A stretch of 64,000 nt of DNA from Halosimplex litoreum (GTDB lineage Archaea; Halobacteriota; Halobacteria; Halobacteriales; Haloarculaceae): the NCBI RefSeq assembly GCF_016065055.1, contig NZ_CP065856.1:1921836-1985835 (forward strand), given 5' to 3'. A program made the translations under genes and the position numbers. Below, in pieces: positions 44,741 to 53,052 of this stretch. Numbering within the stretch: position 1 is the first letter of the stretch; each line of letters starts with the position of its first letter. A model generated the notes under the pieces. The model worked only from the letters and a program-made list of their open reading frames with translations. It did no database searches and was not told where the DNA came from.

Positions 44741-46987
44741 GTGGCGAGCGCGTCGGACCCGGACTACCTACGATTTTTCCCCTACGAGGAGCCCTACGAC
44801 CACCAGACGGAGGCGATGGGGACCATCTACGACGCGCTCGACGAGAAGCGAAACGTCCTCTTCGAGGGGGCGACGGGGACGGGCAAGACCCTCTCCGCGC
44901 TCGCGCCCGCCCTGGAGTACGCTCGCGAGACGAACAAGACCGTGGTGATCACGACGAACGTCCACCAGCAGATGCGCCAGTTCGTCCGCGAGGCCGCGGC
45001 GATCACCGACCAGGAGCCCATCCGCGCCGTCGTCTTCCAGGGGAAGGCCTCGATGTGCCACATCGACGTGGGCTACGAGGAGTGCCAGGCGCTGCGCGAT
45101 ACGACGCGGGAACTCGTCGACGCCGAGGAGAACATGCAGGAACTGGAGGACCAGCAGCGCGCCCTCCTGGAGGAGAGCCGCGACGGGAGCGCCGAGGCCG
45201 CGGACGCCCGCGGCGCGGTGATGGACGAACTCGAATCCGTCGAGGCGGAGATCGAGCAACTGCGCGAGGAGCGCAACGTCTGCGACCACTACTACCGGAA
45301 CCTGACCGCGGACACCGACGCCTTCTACGGCTGGCTCTACGACGACGTGCGGACGCCGGAAGACGTGTACGGCTACGCCGAACGGGAGGGCATGTGCGGC
45401 TACGAACTGCTCAAGGAGGGCATGGAGGGCGTCGATCTGGTGGTTTGCAACTACCACCACCTGCTCGACTCGATGATCCGCGAGCAGTTCTTCCGGTGGC
45501 TGGGGCGGGACCCCGAAGACGTGATCGCCGTCTTCGACGAGGCCCACAACGTCGAGGACGCCGCCCGCGACCACGCCCGCCGCACGCTCACCGAGACGAC
45601 ACTCGACCAGGCCGTCGAGGAGTTAGAGACCGCCGAGGACCCCCGCGCCGAGGGGGCGCTGAACGTCCTCGACACGTTCCGACGGGCGCTGGTCGAGGCT
45701 TACGACGAGGCCTTCGACTTCGGCGAACGCGAGGGGGTCGACGAGGACTGGTACGACCTGTCGATCGACAACGACGACGCCCGCGACGACCTGACGCTGG
45801 CCTTCCTGCAGAACTACTCGGGGCCAGGGTTCCGCGAGGAACTCGACCGGACCCTGGACCTGGCCCGCGAACTCGACCAGTCCTACGAGGAAGCCTACAA
45901 GAACGGGGAGACGACGACGCGCCAGGAGTGCCAGACGCTGCAGGCGGCCACGTTCGTCGAGGCGTGGCTCGACGAGTCCGCCGTCGAGGGACAGTACCCC
46001 GTCGTGAGCGTCAGGCGGGCCGAGGAGGGGGGCCCACGGGAGGCCGGCGAGATCTACGGCCGTGCGGAGCTGTACACCTGTATCCCGAGTTCGGTGACCG
46101 CCGACCTGTTCGGTGACCTGCACGCGGGCGTGCTGATGAGCGCGACGCTGCGCCCCTTCGACGTGACCGAGGACGTGCTCGGCCTGGCCGATCCCGAGAC
46201 CCTGGCCTACGGGCCCCAGTTCCCCGAGGAGCGCCGGCGGACCTACGCCGTCGATGGGCCCGCGCTCTTCGCCAGCAAGCGAGACGACATGCAGGTCCAG
46301 TCGACGGTCGCCGGCGCGCTGGAGGACGCCGCGCGGTTCACGCCCGGGAATACGCTCGCCTTCTTCCCGAGTTACGCCGAGGCCGAACGCTACCACCAGC
46401 GGGTCGACACCGGCGGCGCGACGTACCTCGACCGCCCCGGAACCTCCGCGAAGGAGCTGCGCGAGCGGTTCACCGACGACGACGGCGCGATGCTCTTTAC
46501 CTCGCTGTGGGGCACCCTCGCCGAGGGAGTGAGCTTCGACGGCGACGACGCCCGGACGGTGGCCGTGGTCGGCGTCCCGTACCCGCACCTCGACGACCGC
46601 ATGGACGCCGTTCAAGAGGCCTACGACGCCGAATTCGGTGACGATGACGGGGCCGCGGGCCGCGGCGGCTCGGGGTCGAGCGGCGGACGGGACGACGACG
46701 AGGGCGCGGGCTGGCGCTACGCCGTCGAGATCCCGACCGTCAGGAAGACCCGACAGGCGCTCGGTCGCGTCGTCCGCTCGCCCGAGGACTTCGGCGCCCG
46801 GATCTTGCTCGACAGGCGCTACACCGAGCGCTCGGAGGTGGAGATGACCGATTACTCCGTCCGCGGCACCTTCCCGCCGGAGGAGCGTCGCGAGATGGTC
46901 GACATCGACCCCGGGAAGCTGAAGTTCGCACTGTTGAACTTCTACCAGGATGTCGAGGGGTACGACGGCGACCCGCCGCGGCCGTGA
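44741..46987 (+). CDS. XPD/Rad3-family ATP-dependent DNA helicase
   Basis: 748 residues, SF2 helicase acting 5'-3' in repair or replication. Walker A GATGTGKT at 43-50, DEAH in VFDEAHNVED (about 266), and late motifs LFTSLWGTLAEGVSFDGDD and RQALGRVVRSPEDFGAR. Four Cys (about 106, 114, 180, 218) match the Fe-S cluster that defines the XPD/DinG/FancJ group. The GTG start follows a CTTTTACG box by about 30 bases. The last 44 bases, including the stop, are duplicated 175 bp downstream. Confidence 0.92.
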   Translation: MASASDPDYLRFFPYEEPYDHQTEAMGTIYDALDEKRNVLFEGATGTGKTLSALAPALEYARETNKTVVITTNVHQQMRQFVREAAAITDQEPIRAVVFQGKASMCHIDVGYEECQALRDTTRELVDAEENMQELEDQQRALLEESRDGSAEAADARGAVMDELESVEAEIEQLREERNVCDHYYRNLTADTDAFYGWLYDDVRTPEDVYGYAEREGMCGYELLKEGMEGVDLVVCNYHHLLDSMIREQFFRWLGRDPEDVIAVFDEAHNVEDAARDHARRTLTETTLDQAVEELETAEDPRAEGALNVLDTFRRALVEAYDEAFDFGEREGVDEDWYDLSIDNDDARDDLTLAFLQNYSGPGFREELDRTLDLARELDQSYEEAYKNGETTTRQECQTLQAATFVEAWLDESAVEGQYPVVSVRRAEEGGPREAGEIYGRAELYTCIPSSVTADLFGDLHAGVLMSATLRPFDVTEDVLGLADPETLAYGPQFPEERRRTYAVDGPALFASKRDDMQVQSTVAGALEDAARFTPGNTLAFFPSYAEAERYHQRVDTGGATYLDRPGTSAKELRERFTDDDGAMLFTSLWGTLAEGVSFDGDDARTVAVVGVPYPHLDDRMDAVQEAYDAEFGDDDGAAGRGGSGSSGGRDDDEGAGWRYAVEIPTVRKTRQALGRVVRSPEDFGARILLDRRYTERSEVEMTDYSVRGTFPPEERREMVDIDPGKLKFALLNFYQDVEGYDGDPPRP
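46944..46987 (+). repeat. 44-bp direct repeat, copy 1 (helicase 3' end)
   Basis: Perfect match to 47119-47162. It comprises the last codons and stop of the XPD-like helicase. Confidence 0.9.
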
Positions 46988-47118
46988 GCATCCGCGAGCG
47001 GAGCGAGCGGTTCACCGCGCCGAGGGACGAGGCGCGGCTTTTTCACCCACGTTTTTCGCCGAGCGGTACCCGCAGGGCCGAAGGCCCGAGGATACCCGAG
47101 GCCGAAAAAGGTGGTCTC
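46988..47118. other. Spacer between direct repeats, low-complexity and T-rich
   Basis: Contains GCGAGCGGAGCGAGCGG-type sequence, two T5 tracts (CTTTTTCACC, GTTTTTCGCC) and a small hairpin GGGCC-GAA-GGCCC (47075-47087) that could act in transcription termination. No ORF of known family. Confidence 0.5.
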
Positions 47119-47162
47119 ACCAGGATGTCGAGGGGTACGACGGCGACCCGCCGCGGCCGTGA
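47119..47162 (+). repeat. 44-bp direct repeat, copy 2
   Basis: Identical to 46944-46987 but outside any gene, so it is a duplicated gene end flanking a 131-bp spacer. Confidence 0.9.
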
Positions 47163-47208
47163 CCGGGTGCTCGGGCCCGAGCAGACGTGCCATTGCCCGG
47201 ACGGTCGC

Positions 47209-47244
47209 GGTTCCACCCGAAACCGGGGGCTTTGAGACCCCCGG
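47209..47244 (+). other. ORB-like motif and hairpin upstream of serB
   Basis: GGTTCCACCCGAAACCGGGG (from 47209) shares TTCCACCCGAAAC with the minus-strand origin box at 56221-56246. It overlaps a hairpin, CCGGGGG (47223-47229) and CCCCCGG (47238-47244), ending 17 bases before the serB ATG. Confidence 0.4.
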
Positions 47245-47261
47245 TGGTCAAAGGGCGAGCA

Positions 47262-47900
47262 ATGACCGTAGTCGCGTTCGACTTCGACGGCACGCTCTCG
47301 GACTCGGAGATGACCGTCCTGCTGGGCGACCGCAACGGGACGGCCGACGACATGGCTTCGATCACCGAGCGGGCGATGAACGACGAGATCGAGTACGCCG
47401 AGAGCCTCCGCCAGCGCTGCGCGCTGCTGGAGGACCTGCCCGACGAGGAGGCACGGGCAGCCTTCGACCAGGTGGAGCTCCGGCCGGGCGCCGCCGACGT
47501 GATCGCGGCGCTGCGGGAGGCCGGCGTCTACGTCGCCATCCTCACCGGCGGGTTCGAGCGCGGCGTCGCCGCTGCACTCGAAAAGGAGGGCGTCGAGGTC
47601 GACGCCATCGTCGCGAATCGGCTCCCGGTCGCGGACGGGAAACTGACGGGCACCGTCGAGGGGCCGCTCATCGAGGGGACGAAAGACGACGCGCTGGAGG
47701 TGCTGACCGCCGTGGTCGGCGCCGACCGCACCGACACCATCGCAGTCGGCGACGGCGCCAACGACCTCCCGATGCTGCAGGTCGCGGGGCTTGCCGTCGG
47801 CTTCGACCCGAAACCGGCCGTCGCACCGGCCTGCGACACCATCGTCGAGACGATGGCCGAGTTGCAGGAAGTCCTCGAGGGCGAAGACGTGCTGGACTGA
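47262..47900 (+). CDS. serB: Phosphoserine phosphatase
   Basis: 212 residues, HAD superfamily. DFDGTLSDSE with nucleophile Asp7 and Asp9, LTGGFERG (motif II), and GDGANDLPML (motif III); the Lys motif is near GTKDDALE. It removes phosphate from phosphoserine, the last step of serine synthesis; with serA at 33 kb two of the three steps are in this window. ATG 47262 is the start of the conserved fold. Confidence 0.9.
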   Translation: MTVVAFDFDGTLSDSEMTVLLGDRNGTADDMASITERAMNDEIEYAESLRQRCALLEDLPDEEARAAFDQVELRPGAADVIAALREAGVYVAILTGGFERGVAAALEKEGVEVDAIVANRLPVADGKLTGTVEGPLIEGTKDDALEVLTAVVGADRTDTIAVGDGANDLPMLQVAGLAVGFDPKPAVAPACDTIVETMAELQEVLEGEDVLD

Positions 47901-47945
47901 GAGCGCGCTCTCACTTCTCCGGAGTCGTCGTCGGCCGACCGTTCC

Positions 47946-48278
47946 TCAGTGGAACAGCGGCCGCTTGGCGAACAGGTACAGCACGACGATCGCGGAGATC
48001 GCGAACCCGATCGGGCTGACCGTGACGATATCGAGCAGGCCACCGATCCCGTAGAACGCGACCGCGAGGTACCAGCCCCAGGTGTGGAGCCCCCAGAGGC
48101 CGACCATCGCGGCGAGCTGGCCCGCCGACAGCGCCATCACGACGACGCCCAGGAGCGGATTCGTCCCCAAAACGACGAGACTCCCGAGCAGACCGAACAG
48201 CGCACCGAACCCGCCGAGCACGCAGATGATCGTCACCCCGAGCGGCCGCGCCCTCGCCACCGAACGTCGCGTTGACAT
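47946..48278 (-). CDS. Four-helix membrane protein, function unknown
   Basis: 110 residues from ATG 48278 (MSTRRSVARARPLGVTI). Helices: VTIICVLGGFGALFGLLGSLVV, GVVVMALSAGQLAAMVGLW, GWYLAVAFYGIGGLLDIV and IGFAISAIVVLYLF. The basic N-terminus is cytoplasmic. The strong minus-strand TATA element at 48301-48309 is about 27 bases upstream of ATG 48278, supporting that start over 48296. Confidence 0.75.
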   Translation of the reverse strand: MSTRRSVARARPLGVTIICVLGGFGALFGLLGSLVVLGTNPLLGVVVMALSAGQLAAMVGLWGLHTWGWYLAVAFYGIGGLLDIVTVSPIGFAISAIVVLYLFAKRPLFH

Positions 48279-48300
48279 AGTTCGTATCAAAAACATGTAA

Positions 48301-48309
48301 TTTAAATAA
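48301..48309 (-). promoter_or_regulatory. TATA box TTATTTAAA
   Basis: Lies 23-31 bases upstream of ATG 48278 on the minus strand. Leaderless transcription is likely. Confidence 0.7.
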
Positions 48310-48344
48310 CTTTCGACTGGTGACGGAGCGGAGCGGCCTGCCGG

Positions 48345-48896
48345 TCAGCCGAGGAAATACCGGACTCGGGGGTACGACCGGACGATACCCGTCTGCTCCA
48401 GGTAGGCGTCGACGCCGAGGATCCGGCCGGCGCCGATGGCGCCGAGGCCGAACAACAGCAGGGCGTAGACGACGTGGCTGGAGACGACCCAGCCGTGCTC
48501 GATGGGGAACCCGGCCATCACGCCGCCCGAGAGGTGGGACATCCAGAAGAGGATCATCTGGAGCGCCCCACAGAGGGCGGCGAACCGGACCGCGACGCCC
48601 GCCAGCAGGGCCAGACCGATGAGGATCTGCCCCCAGATCACCAGCGGGTCGACCAGCGGCGCGGCCGCCAGCGCGTCCCAGAAGCCGAAGGGGTTGCCCG
48701 CCGGGATGGCGTTCTCCAGATAGCCCGCGGCCGTCCAGTCGCCGGCCAGCAGCTTGTCCAGGCCCGCCTGCAGGAAGATCCAGGCGATGACCACCCGCAG
48801 CCCCAGCAGGGCGTAGCCGATCCAGTCCTCCGAGTACTCGAAGTTCGTCTCCCGCCCGAACAGCTCCGCGTCCAGCGTCCGCCGTTGCGTTGACAT
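48345..48896 (-). CDS. DoxX family membrane protein
   Basis: 183 residues with four helices of the DoxX fold: LGLRVVIAWIFLQAGLDKLL, then PLVIWGQILIGLALLAGVAV, FAALCGALQMILFWMSHL and VVYALLLFGLGAIGAGRIL. DoxX relatives are linked to terminal quinol oxidase or thiosulfate:quinone oxidoreductase in archaea; no such genes are adjacent, so the role is open. A minus-strand TTATTAAAT near 48932-48941 probably drives it with a short leader. Confidence 0.87.
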   Translation of the reverse strand: MSTQRRTLDAELFGRETNFEYSEDWIGYALLGLRVVIAWIFLQAGLDKLLAGDWTAAGYLENAIPAGNPFGFWDALAAAPLVDPLVIWGQILIGLALLAGVAVRFAALCGALQMILFWMSHLSGGVMAGFPIEHGWVVSSHVVYALLLFGLGAIGAGRILGVDAYLEQTGIVRSYPRVRYFLG

Positions 48897-49014
48897 GTTC
48901 GCGACCTCCGGCCGTGATTTTGACGGACGATCATTTAATAATAGGTGACGGTTTGCCGCCTTGGGGACCAAACTCGTTTGGTTTCGGGCCGGAGGCGAGG
49001 TCGGAAGACGGCAG

Positions 49015-50307
49015 CTACTCCGTCGCGGTGTCGATAGCCTGGTCGAGGTCGGCGACGATGTCGTCGACGGATTCGAGGCCCACGGAGAGGCGAACCATGT
49101 CGTCGGTGACGCCGGCGGCCTGTTTCTCCTCGTCGGACAGCTGCTGGTGGGTGGTCGAGGCGGGGTGGATGAGCAGCGTCTTCGCGTCGCCGACGTTCGC
49201 GAGCAGGGAGGCGATCTCCGTCGACTCCACCGTGGTGCGTGCGGCGTCGTACCCCTCCGCGAGGCCGAAGGTGATCATGCCGCCGTAGCCGCCCTCTAGA
49301 TACTCGCCCGCCTCGTCGTGGGTCTCGTGGTCGTCGAGGCCGGGGTAGGTGACCCAGGAGACCTCGGGGTGGTCGGCCAGATGTTCGGCGACGGCCATCG
49401 CGTTCTCGCAGTGGCGGTCCATCCGCATCGGGAGGGATTCGAGCCCCTGCATCGTCGTCCAGGAGTCGAACGGCGACTGCTGGCAGCCCAGGTCGCGCAG
49501 CCCGCGGGCGACCGACGCGTACGTGAAGGCGGCGTCGCCGAAGCGCTCGCGGAAGTTGACGCCGTGATACGCGGGGTTCGGCTCGGCGATCTCCGGGAAC
49601 GAGTCGGCGTGCTCGTCCCAGGGGAAGGAGCCGCCGTCGACGAGGACGCCGCCGACGGTCGTGCCGTGGCCGTGGATCCACTTGGTGGTGGAGTTCCAGA
49701 CGAGGTCGGCGCCGTGGTCGAGGGGCTGGCAGAGATGCGGCGTCGCGAACGTGTTGTCGACGAACAGCGGGACGCCGTGGTCGTGGGCGATGTCGGCGAT
49801 GCGCTCGATGTCGGGCGTCACCAGCGCGGGGTTGCCGATCGTCTCGAAGTGGACGTAGGCGGTGTCGTCGTCGATGGCCTCCTCGTAAGCCTCGTAGTCG
49901 AGCGTGTCGACGAACCGCGCCTCGACGCCCATCCGCGGCGCGGTGTGGGTGTAGTAGGTGTAGGTCCCGCCGTACAGCGAGGAGGCGGTGACGACGTTGT
50001 CGCCCACGTCGGCGAGCATGAAGGTCGCGAGGTTCAGCGCGGCCATCCCGGAGGACGTGGCGATGGCGGCGGCGCCGTTCTCCAGGGCGGCGATGCGCTC
50101 TTCGAGCATCGCGTTCGTCGGGTTCATCAGCCGCGAGTAGATGTGGCCGGGTTTTTCCAGAGCGAACTGCTGGGCGGCGTCGTCGGCGTCCTCGAAGACG
50201 TAGCTCGTCGTCTGATAGATCGGCGGCGCGCGCGCGCCGGTGGCCGCGTCGGGTTCTTCCTGTCCTACGTGCAGTGCCTTCGTCGCCGGATCCCAGTCGT
50301 CGGACAT
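49015..50307 (-). CDS. metY: O-acetylhomoserine sulfhydrylase (MetY-type)
   Basis: 430 residues, Cys/Met-metabolism PLP enzyme. Motifs: PPIYQTTSYVFED near the N-terminus, YSRLMNPTN, ATSSGMAAL, DNTFATPHLCQPL, the Schiff-base Lys in NSTTKWIHGHG (about 210) and the C-terminal RLSVGLE. The length and the segment after QSPFDSWTTMQGLESL fit O-acetylhomoserine (thiol)-lyase rather than cystathionine gamma-synthase. No metX is adjacent. ATG 50307 opens MSDDWDPATKALHVGQ. Confidence 0.92.
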   Translation of the reverse strand: MSDDWDPATKALHVGQEEPDAATGARAPPIYQTTSYVFEDADDAAQQFALEKPGHIYSRLMNPTNAMLEERIAALENGAAAIATSSGMAALNLATFMLADVGDNVVTASSLYGGTYTYYTHTAPRMGVEARFVDTLDYEAYEEAIDDDTAYVHFETIGNPALVTPDIERIADIAHDHGVPLFVDNTFATPHLCQPLDHGADLVWNSTTKWIHGHGTTVGGVLVDGGSFPWDEHADSFPEIAEPNPAYHGVNFRERFGDAAFTYASVARGLRDLGCQQSPFDSWTTMQGLESLPMRMDRHCENAMAVAEHLADHPEVSWVTYPGLDDHETHDEAGEYLEGGYGGMITFGLAEGYDAARTTVESTEIASLLANVGDAKTLLIHPASTTHQQLSDEEKQAAGVTDDMVRLSVGLESVDDIVADLDQAIDTATE

Positions 50308-50500
50308 ACCACCAACCCACGACCGCCGACCACATAAGTCCCCCCAAGCCCGGCGAAACCCGCCCGCTGTCGGCGATCCCGGCAGGATTTCCGGTCGGCC
50401 GAACCGATTCGCGCCGGACGAGCGTGCTCGCCGACCCCCGAGGTGTCGACCGCTTCGTCTAACACGCAATTAAGTCACTGGAAGCCGTCGACATTCGGCA

Positions 50501-50797
50501 ATGAGTTCCTCCGGAATCGGGGCGCGGCTGGTGACGGCGGTCAGCGCGCACGTGTTACGGGTCGTCGGTTCCCTCATGATCGTCCTGCCGATCGGCGTCG
50601 CCGCGGTGAGCGTCTCCACCGAGTACGGACTCGGTGGCGGCGACGCGACCGGCGTGACCGCGGCTTACGCGACCGACGTGGGCGCAGTCTCCGCCCTCGT
50701 CGAGTTCGCCAGCGTCCACCCGGCCTATCCCGCGGCGATACTGGTCGGTCTCGTCCTCGTCGCTGCCGGGGACGAGGCCCCACTGATCGGGAGCTGA
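50501..50797 (+). CDS. Small membrane protein, tandem copy 1
   Basis: 98 residues with two hydrophobic helices (VVGSLMIVLPIGVAAVSV and PAAILVGLVLVAAG) joined by an outside loop. The C-terminal TDVGAVSALVEFASVHPAYP...GDEAPLIG aligns with the next gene. AATTAAG about 28 bases before the ATG fits a leaderless mRNA. The function is unknown. Confidence 0.65.
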   Translation: MSSSGIGARLVTAVSAHVLRVVGSLMIVLPIGVAAVSVSTEYGLGGGDATGVTAAYATDVGAVSALVEFASVHPAYPAAILVGLVLVAAGDEAPLIGS

Positions 50798-50870
50798 ACG
50801 ACCGCCTGCCGACAGCACCGCTCGACAGTCTGACGCACTTTTATAGGGTGATACGTCCTCTACTCCGTCG

Positions 50871-51167
50871 ATGACGCGACTCGGCGGCGAGCCAGGGACG
50901 GGCACGATCCTCGACGGCCAGACGCTGCGGATCGCCGGGCTCGTGACGCTGTGCTGCGTGGCGGCCGTCACCGCGGCGAGCCTCGGCACGGCCCACGGGC
51001 TCTCGATGCCCGGTCAGTCCGGAACGAACGCGGCCACTGCCGTCGCCGACGTCGGCGCCGTCGCGGCGCTGGTGGAGTTCGCCGTCGCCCACCCCGCGTA
51101 TCCAGTGCTGGCGCTGGTCGCCCTCGTCCTCGTCGTCGCCGGCGACGAGACGCCGCTGCTGGGCTGA
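50871..51167 (+). CDS. Small membrane protein, tandem copy 2
   Basis: 98 residues, same length and layout as its upstream neighbour: helix 1 (IAGLVTLCCVAAVTAASLG), then ADVGAVAALVEFAVAHPAYPV, helix 2 and GDETPLLG. The TTTTATAG box about 28 bases upstream gives it its own promoter. The pair arose by tandem duplication and has diverged, mainly at the N-terminus. Confidence 0.65.
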   Translation: MTRLGGEPGTGTILDGQTLRIAGLVTLCCVAAVTAASLGTAHGLSMPGQSGTNAATAVADVGAVAALVEFAVAHPAYPVLALVALVLVVAGDETPLLG

Positions 51168-51185
51168 TCGGCGGTCCGTTCGTGA

Positions 51186-51214
51186 GTTCGACCCGAAACC
51201 GAGGGGTTCGGGGG
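51186..51214 (+). other. ORB-like motif between membrane protein and DP1 genes
   Basis: TTCGACCCGAAACCGAGGGG followed by TTCGGGGG. It has the GAAAC core and the G-run of haloarchaeal origin recognition boxes and resembles the match at 55901-55924. Confidence 0.4.
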
Positions 51215-51236
51215 CCGGTTGCACTCGCCGCGCCAC

Positions 51237-52916
51237 CTACTCGAAGTCGTGGATCCGCAGGTCGAGGGTGTCCAGCGAGACGATAGGCGCGAAGGCCACG
51301 TCGGGGTCGATGTTGACGCTCTTCTGGAAGTCCGTCTGTGCCTGCCAGCAGCCGGAGTTGATGGCGAGGACGTTGTGGTACTTGCCGTACCCGAGCTTGT
51401 GGACGTGGCCGGTGTGGAAGATGTCTGGGACCGACTCCATGACGAGGTAGTCCTCTTCCTCGGGCGCCAGGCGGGTCTGGCCGCCGAACTGCGGGGCGAC
51501 GTGGCGCTTCTTCAGGAGCTGGTACATCGGCTTGTGGGGTTCGTCGTAGCTGGCCTTCTCGTCGGGCAGCTCGGCGATCACCTCGTCCAGCGACACGCCG
51601 TGGTACATCAACACGTCGACGCCCTCGACGGTGACGGTGGAGGGGTTGCCCGAGATGCGGGCGTCGTGGGCGGTCATGATGTCCCGTAGTTCCTCGTCGA
51701 AGGCCGGCTGGGGCTCCGCGAGGCGGACCGCGTCGTGGTTGCCCGGGATCATGATGATCTCCATGTCCCCCGGGACTTCCTTGAGGTACTCGCTGAACCG
51801 CTCGTACTGCTCGTAGATGTCGACGATGTCGAGTTCCTCGTCCTGGTTCGGGTAGACGCCGACGCCCTCGACCATGTCGCCGGCGACGAGCAGGTACTCC
51901 ACGCGGTCGGCGTCGGCGGTGTGCAGCCAGTCGGTGAACCGATGCCAGGCGTCGGCCTCGAACTCCTGACTGCCGACGTGGACGTCGCTGATGAGCGCCG
52001 CTTCCACCTCGCGGTCGGCCGTCGATGGTTCGTAGGTGCGCGGAATTTCGGGGAAGTACAGCGAATCGACGAAGAGGATGCCGCCGTCGTCGGCCAGCGT
52101 GCCGTCGACGGCGATGACCTCGTCGAGCAGGAGTTCGTTCACCAGGTCGGCGATGTCGCGGTCTTTCATCACCAGACAGGGGAAGGTTCCGTTGGTGTCT
52201 TCGAGTTCGACCAGCCAGTGGCCGCTGGCGGTCGAGCGGATGTCCGAGACCATCCCGACCATCGCCGCCTCGCTGTTGCCCGGCATCGACTCGATAGCGT
52301 CGGTCGGCCGGTGGTTGACCCGCCCGCGCAACTGCTTCGAGAGCTTCTCGTAGCGGTCGCGGAAGACGGCGACGAAATCCGAGTACTCTCCCGTCCCGGT
52401 GCTCTGGATGTCGCCCTCGACGGCGACCGACTGCTGGGCGGGGTCGGCTGGCGTCCGTCCACCGCCGGCCGCCGAACCGTCTCCGGCCGCCGAACCGGTC
52501 GCCGAACCGTCTCCGGCCGCCGAACCGGTCGCCGAACCGTCTCCGGTACCCGACCGAGACCCCCCTGTTTCCACTGCAGCGGCCCCACCGCCGTCTGACG
52601 GTTCGGAGTCGCCCGTTCCAGTTGAAACAGAGGGGTCTCGGGAAGGGGGCCCATCGGGGGGATGGGCGGAGGTGTCCGGGGACGATTTCGGGTCGGTTCG
52701 GGTCGGCGAACCACCAGACCGCGACCGAGTGTCGACGACTTCTTTGACGTGGTCGGCGGTGAGCACGATGACGTCGTCGGGGACCGTTTCGAGTGTACGG
52801 TCGAGCGCGCCGGCGGGGTCGGGGGTCGAGGCGAGGAGGGTGACGGCCTCGGGTTCGGCGTTGTAGCCCCGGCTGGCGAGTTCGTTGGCGACGTGAACCG
52901 GCGTCTCGAGCGGCAC
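51237..52916 (-). CDS. polD1: DNA polymerase D small subunit (DP1)
   Basis: 559 residues; with DP2 forms the archaeal replicative polymerase D, and DP1 holds the 3'-5' proofreading exonuclease. N-terminal helical domain (1-60), a disordered linker (about 65-160) with tandem GDGSATGSAA repeats, an OB fold (about 210-285), then the calcineurin-like phosphoesterase: ISDVHVGSQ, LVAGDMVEG, IPGNHDAV, LMYHGVS and HTGHVHKLG. All metal motifs are present. GTG 52916 is preferred: VPLETPVHVANEL is the conserved N-terminus and a CTTTTGCG box lies about 28 bases upstream. Confidence 0.93.
   Translation of the reverse strand: MPLETPVHVANELASRGYNAEPEAVTLLASTPDPAGALDRTLETVPDDVIVLTADHVKEVVDTRSRSGGSPTRTDPKSSPDTSAHPPDGPPSRDPSVSTGTGDSEPSDGGGAAAVETGGSRSGTGDGSATGSAAGDGSATGSAAGDGSAAGGGRTPADPAQQSVAVEGDIQSTGTGEYSDFVAVFRDRYEKLSKQLRGRVNHRPTDAIESMPGNSEAAMVGMVSDIRSTASGHWLVELEDTNGTFPCLVMKDRDIADLVNELLLDEVIAVDGTLADDGGILFVDSLYFPEIPRTYEPSTADREVEAALISDVHVGSQEFEADAWHRFTDWLHTADADRVEYLLVAGDMVEGVGVYPNQDEELDIVDIYEQYERFSEYLKEVPGDMEIIMIPGNHDAVRLAEPQPAFDEELRDIMTAHDARISGNPSTVTVEGVDVLMYHGVSLDEVIAELPDEKASYDEPHKPMYQLLKKRHVAPQFGGQTRLAPEEEDYLVMESVPDIFHTGHVHKLGYGKYHNVLAINSGCWQAQTDFQKSVNIDPDVAFAPIVSLDTLDLRIHDFE
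52472..52547. repeat. 30-bp tandem repeat in the DP1 linker
   Basis: Two complete 30-base units (52472-52501, 52502-52531) and a 16-base partial third. Encodes ten-residue GDGSATGSAA repeats; copy number changes would keep the frame. Confidence 0.85.
52555..52640. other. Inverted pair of ORB-like motifs inside the DP1 gene
   Basis: Plus strand: TTCCAGTTGAAACAGAGGGG from 52616, continuing TCTCGG to 52640. Minus strand: CAGTGGAAACAGGGGGGTCT within 52555-52577. The 17-base parts AAACAGxGGGGTCTCGG face each other. They match the origin boxes 3-4 kb away and lie in the sequence-tolerant linker. Confidence 0.55.
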
Positions 52917-53052
52917 AGTCGGATGTCGGTGTCGCTGCGCAAAAGCGTAGCGGACCCGCGAGACGGCGGTCGTCCGCTGGAGAGCGAGACGGTGGCCCTC
53001 CGTCAGGGACGGGTCAGAACATTCAAACGCCCACTGACCCAACGGGCTGGCA

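Noticed and set aside
46984..47235. An 83-codon frame through the duplicated helicase end
   Set aside because: It consists of the direct repeat and low-complexity spacer; no supporting start signal or homology.
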